Assembly (NCBI GenBank): GCA_016934825.1
Contig: JAFGSB010000062.1
Coordinates: 1 to 45,076, forward strand
Source: Candidatus Zhuqueibacterota bacterium
GTDB taxonomy: Bacteria > Zhuqueibacterota > Zhuqueibacteria > Residuimicrobiales > Krinioviventaceae
Reading direction: 5' to 3'
Length of the DNA stretch: 45,076 nt
Numbering within the stretch: position 1 is the stretch's first letter; every line of letters begins with the position of its first letter. The notes below the pieces were generated by a model. It was given only the letters and a program-made list of their open reading frames with translations, was not told the DNA's origin and did no database searches. This document shows positions 43,062 through 45,076 of this stretch, piece after piece. The position numbers and the translations under genes were made by a program.

Positions 43062-44177
43062 ATGTCTCAACAAATTTGCGGGGTATTAAAGAGTCTGCCG
43101 CAGAGCGGCGGTTTTTTGCGTGATCCGGCACTTTCTTTTCAGCAGGGCCCCGAAGACACCTGGGTGTCCCGGGAACTGATCCGTGACTACGACCTTGTGG
43201 ACGGCGCATATGTTTGCGGAACAAAGGAACAAAGCGAAAAGGGTTTTCAACTGAACACCATCGCGTCCGTATGCGGATTGACTCCGGAACAGTTCAGGGC
43301 CAGGACGCGTTTCGAAAGGCTGCTGCCCATCAATCCCGACGAGCGTTTCAGGCTTGGCGACGGCGGCAACATCTCCATGCGCATTATCGAACTGGTCGCG
43401 CCCATCGGCAAGGGCACCCGCGGTATGATCGTGGCCTCCCCGAAAACCGGGAAAACCCGGTTACTGGAAGAGATCGCCGGGGCTATCGGCGCCAGTAATC
43501 CCGATACCCGTATCATTGTCCTGCTGATCGACGAACGGCCGGAAGAGGTCACTCATTTTCGCCGCAGTGTACAGGCGGAAGTGCTGGCCAGTTCAAGCGA
43601 CCAGAGTGTCGAATCACACGTCAATCTGGCCGAGCTGACCCTGGCGCACATCCGCTGTGAACTGGAATGCGGCAGGGATGTGGTCGTGCTTGTTGACAGT
43701 ATAACCCGCATGGCGCGCGCTTTTAACCAGTACGGCACCGGAGTGCGGCGCACTCTGTCCGGCGGTCTGGACGCCGGAGCGCTCGAGATCCCGCGGCGGT
43801 TCTTCGGCCTGGCGCGGAATATCGAGGACGGCGGCTCGGTGACCGTTATAGCCACCGCGCTGGTCGATACCGGTTCTCGAATGGATGATTATATTTTCGA
43901 GGAATTCAAGGGCACCGGCAACAGCGAGATCGTGCTGGACAGGTCCCTGGCCGAGTCCAGGATTTTTCCCGCCATCAACATCAAGGCCAGCGGTACACGC
44001 AAGGAAGAACTGCTGTACAACGAAAAAGAGATAAAATGGCTGTCGGCCCTGCGCCGGGCGCTGGCGGACTCTGAACCGAAAACAGCCATGAATATGATGC
44101 TGGCGCTGATGGAAAAAGCCCCTACCAACAAAAGGTTGATGAACGAGATAGCGCTCGATCATAAAAGTTTTGTTTAG
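43062..44177 (+). CDS. rho: Short transcription termination factor Rho
   Basis: A protein of 371 residues against about 419 in E. coli. The cold-shock RNA-binding domain begins almost at once (GVLKSLPQSGGFLRDPALSF), so the N-terminal helical domain is missing. The motor is intact: Walker A ASPKTGKT with K131, the catalytic Glu in IDERPEEV, Walker B VVVLVDSITRMARAFN, Q-loop TLSGGLDAGALEIPRRFFG and R-loop SGTRKEELL. It should be an active RNA helicase. It may be the only Rho, or a paralogue beside a longer one. The upstream gap (298 bases) has GAAGCT/AGCTTC (42949-42971) but no clear attenuator. Confidence 0.9.
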   Translation: MSQQICGVLKSLPQSGGFLRDPALSFQQGPEDTWVSRELIRDYDLVDGAYVCGTKEQSEKGFQLNTIASVCGLTPEQFRARTRFERLLPINPDERFRLGDGGNISMRIIELVAPIGKGTRGMIVASPKTGKTRLLEEIAGAIGASNPDTRIIVLLIDERPEEVTHFRRSVQAEVLASSSDQSVESHVNLAELTLAHIRCELECGRDVVVLVDSITRMARAFNQYGTGVRRTLSGGLDAGALEIPRRFFGLARNIEDGGSVTVIATALVDTGSRMDDYIFEEFKGTGNSEIVLDRSLAESRIFPAINIKASGTRKEELLYNEKEIKWLSALRRALADSEPKTAMNMMLALMEKAPTNKRLMNEIALDHKSFV

Positions 44178-44364
44178 AGTGATTCGGGGTGTTGATACTG
44201 TTTTACCCTCTTTTCAATTCAATTTTGGATCACTTTGCGCATCGCAAAACCCGTGGGTGACCAAAGGAACAATGCGGCCAAAAGTCATGTAATCGTTTTG
44301 GAAAAACGATTTTATAAGCATTGAATTAGATTTCTAAATATATCATTTGATATTGTGTGTCCTT
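44178..44364. other. Gap between rho and the repeat cluster
   Basis: No gene, terminator or promoter was recognised here. The GIY-YIG-linked repeats begin at 44365. Confidence 0.35.
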
Positions 44365-44422
44365 AGGGACCGGCGCACCGGTCGTTGAGTATGACGAGTG
44401 CAGTCCTAACGGGCGGGACTAC
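44365..44422. repeat. GIY-YIG-linked repeat, first copy of the core
   Basis: AGGGACCGGCGCACCGGTCG (44365-44384) and the bases to GGGACT (44422) match the segment starting at 44581 in the repeat before the GIY-YIG gene, at lower identity. It includes the stem AGTCC / GGACT. Confidence 0.6.
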
Positions 44423-44448
44423 TCGGGGCCCGTGGTTTAAAATAATCC

Positions 44449-44498
44449 GGTCATCGAGTAGGGCGTCCCGGTTACGGGACGCACGTATCGAGATGACC
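44449..44498. repeat. GIY-YIG-linked palindromic unit
   Basis: GGTCATC (44449-44455) and GATGACC (44492-44498) close a unit whose centre is a perfect 8-bp stem, GCGTCCCG (44463-44470) with CGGGACGC (44475-44482), around a GTTA loop. The same outer GTCATC / GATGAC ends bound the unit at 44597-44650. Confidence 0.75.
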
Positions 44499-44523
44499 TT
44501 CGGAAAGAGAGGATTTGGTTGTA

Positions 44524-44650
44524 TTTGACAGAATTGTCCCCTCGATACGGGACTCCTCTCTTCGTTCGTCGTCCCTACTCAGGGACCGACGTACCGGTCA
44601 TCGAGTAGGGCTGTCGAGCGCAGTCCCGTCAGGCGGGATATCGAGATGAC
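44524..44650. repeat. Upstream long direct repeat and palindromic unit
   Basis: The 95 bases at 44524-44618 match 44968-45062 with no gaps; I count 9 mismatches. The right part (44597-44650) is another palindromic unit, with GTCATC and GATGAC at its ends and TCCCG / CGGGA inside. It ends 28 bases before the start of the GIY-YIG gene. Confidence 0.85.
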
Positions 44651-44678
44651 AATACAAATAACAAACATAGGGGAAAAT

Positions 44679-44972
44679 ATGCCATTTACTTACATCCTTG
44701 AATGTTCGGATAAAAGTTTTTACACCGGCAGTACCCGGGACCTGGAAACGAGACTGATTCAACATCAGTCAGGGGAAGGCGCTAATTATACAAAAAAAAG
44801 GCTGCCTGTGACATTAGTCTATTGGGAAGAGTATGACCGTATAGATGACGCGTATTATCGGGAAAAACAGATTCAAAGATGGTCACATGCCAAAAAACTG
44901 GCGCTTGTTGAAAGCAGATTTGATGATTTGCCCAAATTGGCCAAGAAACAATTTCGGAAAAATAAAATTTGA
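44679..44972 (+). CDS. GIY-YIG nuclease-family protein flanked by repeats
   Basis: A protein of 97 residues from ATG 44679, which has AGGGGA at 44669-44674; an in-frame ATG at 44646 falls within the repeat and has no site. The GIY-YIG domain is complete: FTYILECSDKSFYTGSTRDL (Y-I-L and Y-T-G as the two Tyr/Gly motifs), RLIQHQSGEGANYTKKRLP (Arg and His), and the metal Glu in YYREKQIQRWSHAKK. This is the short UvrC/YhbQ-like group. The stop TGA (44970-44972) lies inside the first bases of the downstream repeat. The tight pairing with repeats suggests a mobile or repeat-processing unit rather than a housekeeping repair gene. Confidence 0.88.
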   Translation: MPFTYILECSDKSFYTGSTRDLETRLIQHQSGEGANYTKKRLPVTLVYWEEYDRIDDAYYREKQIQRWSHAKKLALVESRFDDLPKLAKKQFRKNKI

Positions 44973-45076
44973 CAGAAACGTCCCCTCGGTACGGGACTCC
45001 TCACTTCGTTCGTCGTCCCTACTCGGGGACCAACGCACCGGTCATCGAGTAAGTCTGTCGAGTTTACGAGACAGAC
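44968..45076. repeat. Downstream long direct repeat, cut by the window end
   Basis: 44968-45062 matches 44524-44618 in 86 of 95 positions by my count. The repeat begins in the last codon of the GIY-YIG gene. At its end GTCTGTC (45053-45059) pairs with GACAGAC (45070-45076). The rest of the unit lies outside the window. Confidence 0.85.

Noticed and set aside
43614-44162. A minus-strand open frame of 182 codons opposite rho
   Set aside because: It is antisense to the conserved Rho motor and carries no family signature.
44178-44364. Possible tRNA or other RNA gene after rho
   Set aside because: No cloverleaf, TTCGA loop or anticodon arm could be traced; the hairpins start only in the repeat cluster.
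44365-45076. Repeats considered as a CRISPR array
   Set aside because: Units are long, diverged, palindromic and unevenly spaced, with a gene between them; there are no regular spacers and no cas genes.

Overview
The window reads as chromosomal DNA of a Gram-negative member of the FCB superphylum, most likely a lineage such as KSB1, Calditrichota, Ignavibacteriota or Marinimicrobia rather than a classical Bacteroidetes. The clues are two secreted proteins with NPFN-type C-terminal sorting domains (T9SS-like), an ECF sigma / FecR / TonB-receptor cascade, a DUF4249-like lipoprotein, DUF1080 and PQQ-propeller secreted proteins, and Tat-exported aldo/keto-reductase-like proteins. Where promoters can be guessed they look like ordinary -35/-10 sigma-70 sites (TTGACA-N17-TACATT, TTGATT-N17-TATAAT), not the TTTG / TAnnTTTG type of Bacteroidetes. 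No rRNA, tRNA or CRISPR array was seen. The taxonomic placement is inference.

Layout. 1-700: a complete antitoxin/PIN-toxin pair. 877-2528: a lipoprotein with a degenerate M23-like fold and a methyltransferase, both on the minus strand. 2649-8167: a cell-surface signalling and uptake operon (ECF sigma factor, FecR-type anti-sigma, STN-bearing TonB-dependent receptor, DUF4249-like lipoprotein, small membrane protein). 8288-11566 (minus): a DoxX membrane domain fused to an aldo/keto-reductase-like barrel through an internal twin-arginine motif, and a membrane PHP-domain protein. 11780-24095: a secreted carbohydrate block with a GH16-like protein, an exported AKR/ferredoxin, a two-module DUF5060 glycosidase, a GH5 lipoprotein and a DUF1080 lipoprotein, interrupted by a HAD phosphatase, a uracil-DNA glycosylase-like protein, a methyltransferase and a rhodanese/T9SS protein followed by a decayed second copy of its rhodanese. 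24142-26452: an aromatic amino acid decarboxylase-family enzyme and a methyltransferase. 26794-30460: a compact cassette of a NagA-like deacetylase with a signal peptide, an NRAMP-fold transporter that lacks the usual metal-binding motifs, and a lactate/malate dehydrogenase-family enzyme. 30565-35500: an ICMT-like methyltransferase, another methyltransferase, a PQQ propeller and a MuiA-like DUF4139 protein. 35535-37037: a mobile and decaying patch with a REP-associated tyrosine transposase that carries its own palindromic repeat inside its coding sequence, followed by a DUF433/DUF5615 toxin-antitoxin pair in which both genes look frameshifted. 37346-42763: hydrolases, a type B carboxylesterase, a small ferredoxin, an outer-membrane barrel and membrane proteins. 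43062-44177: an N-terminally short Rho. 44365-45076: a GIY-YIG nuclease gene bracketed by about 95-bp direct repeats and four copies of a palindromic core.

How it fits together. Extracellular glycosidases release sugars; TonB-dependent uptake is controlled by a sigma/anti-sigma relay; exported AKR-like and DUF1080 proteins may act on sugar or cyclitol products; the NagA/NRAMP-like/dehydrogenase cassette may handle a specific amino-sugar or hydroxy-acid. The most unusual parts are the GIY-YIG gene with its matching repeats, the transposase with an in-frame copy of its hairpin repeat, and the NagA/NRAMP-like/dehydrogenase cassette.
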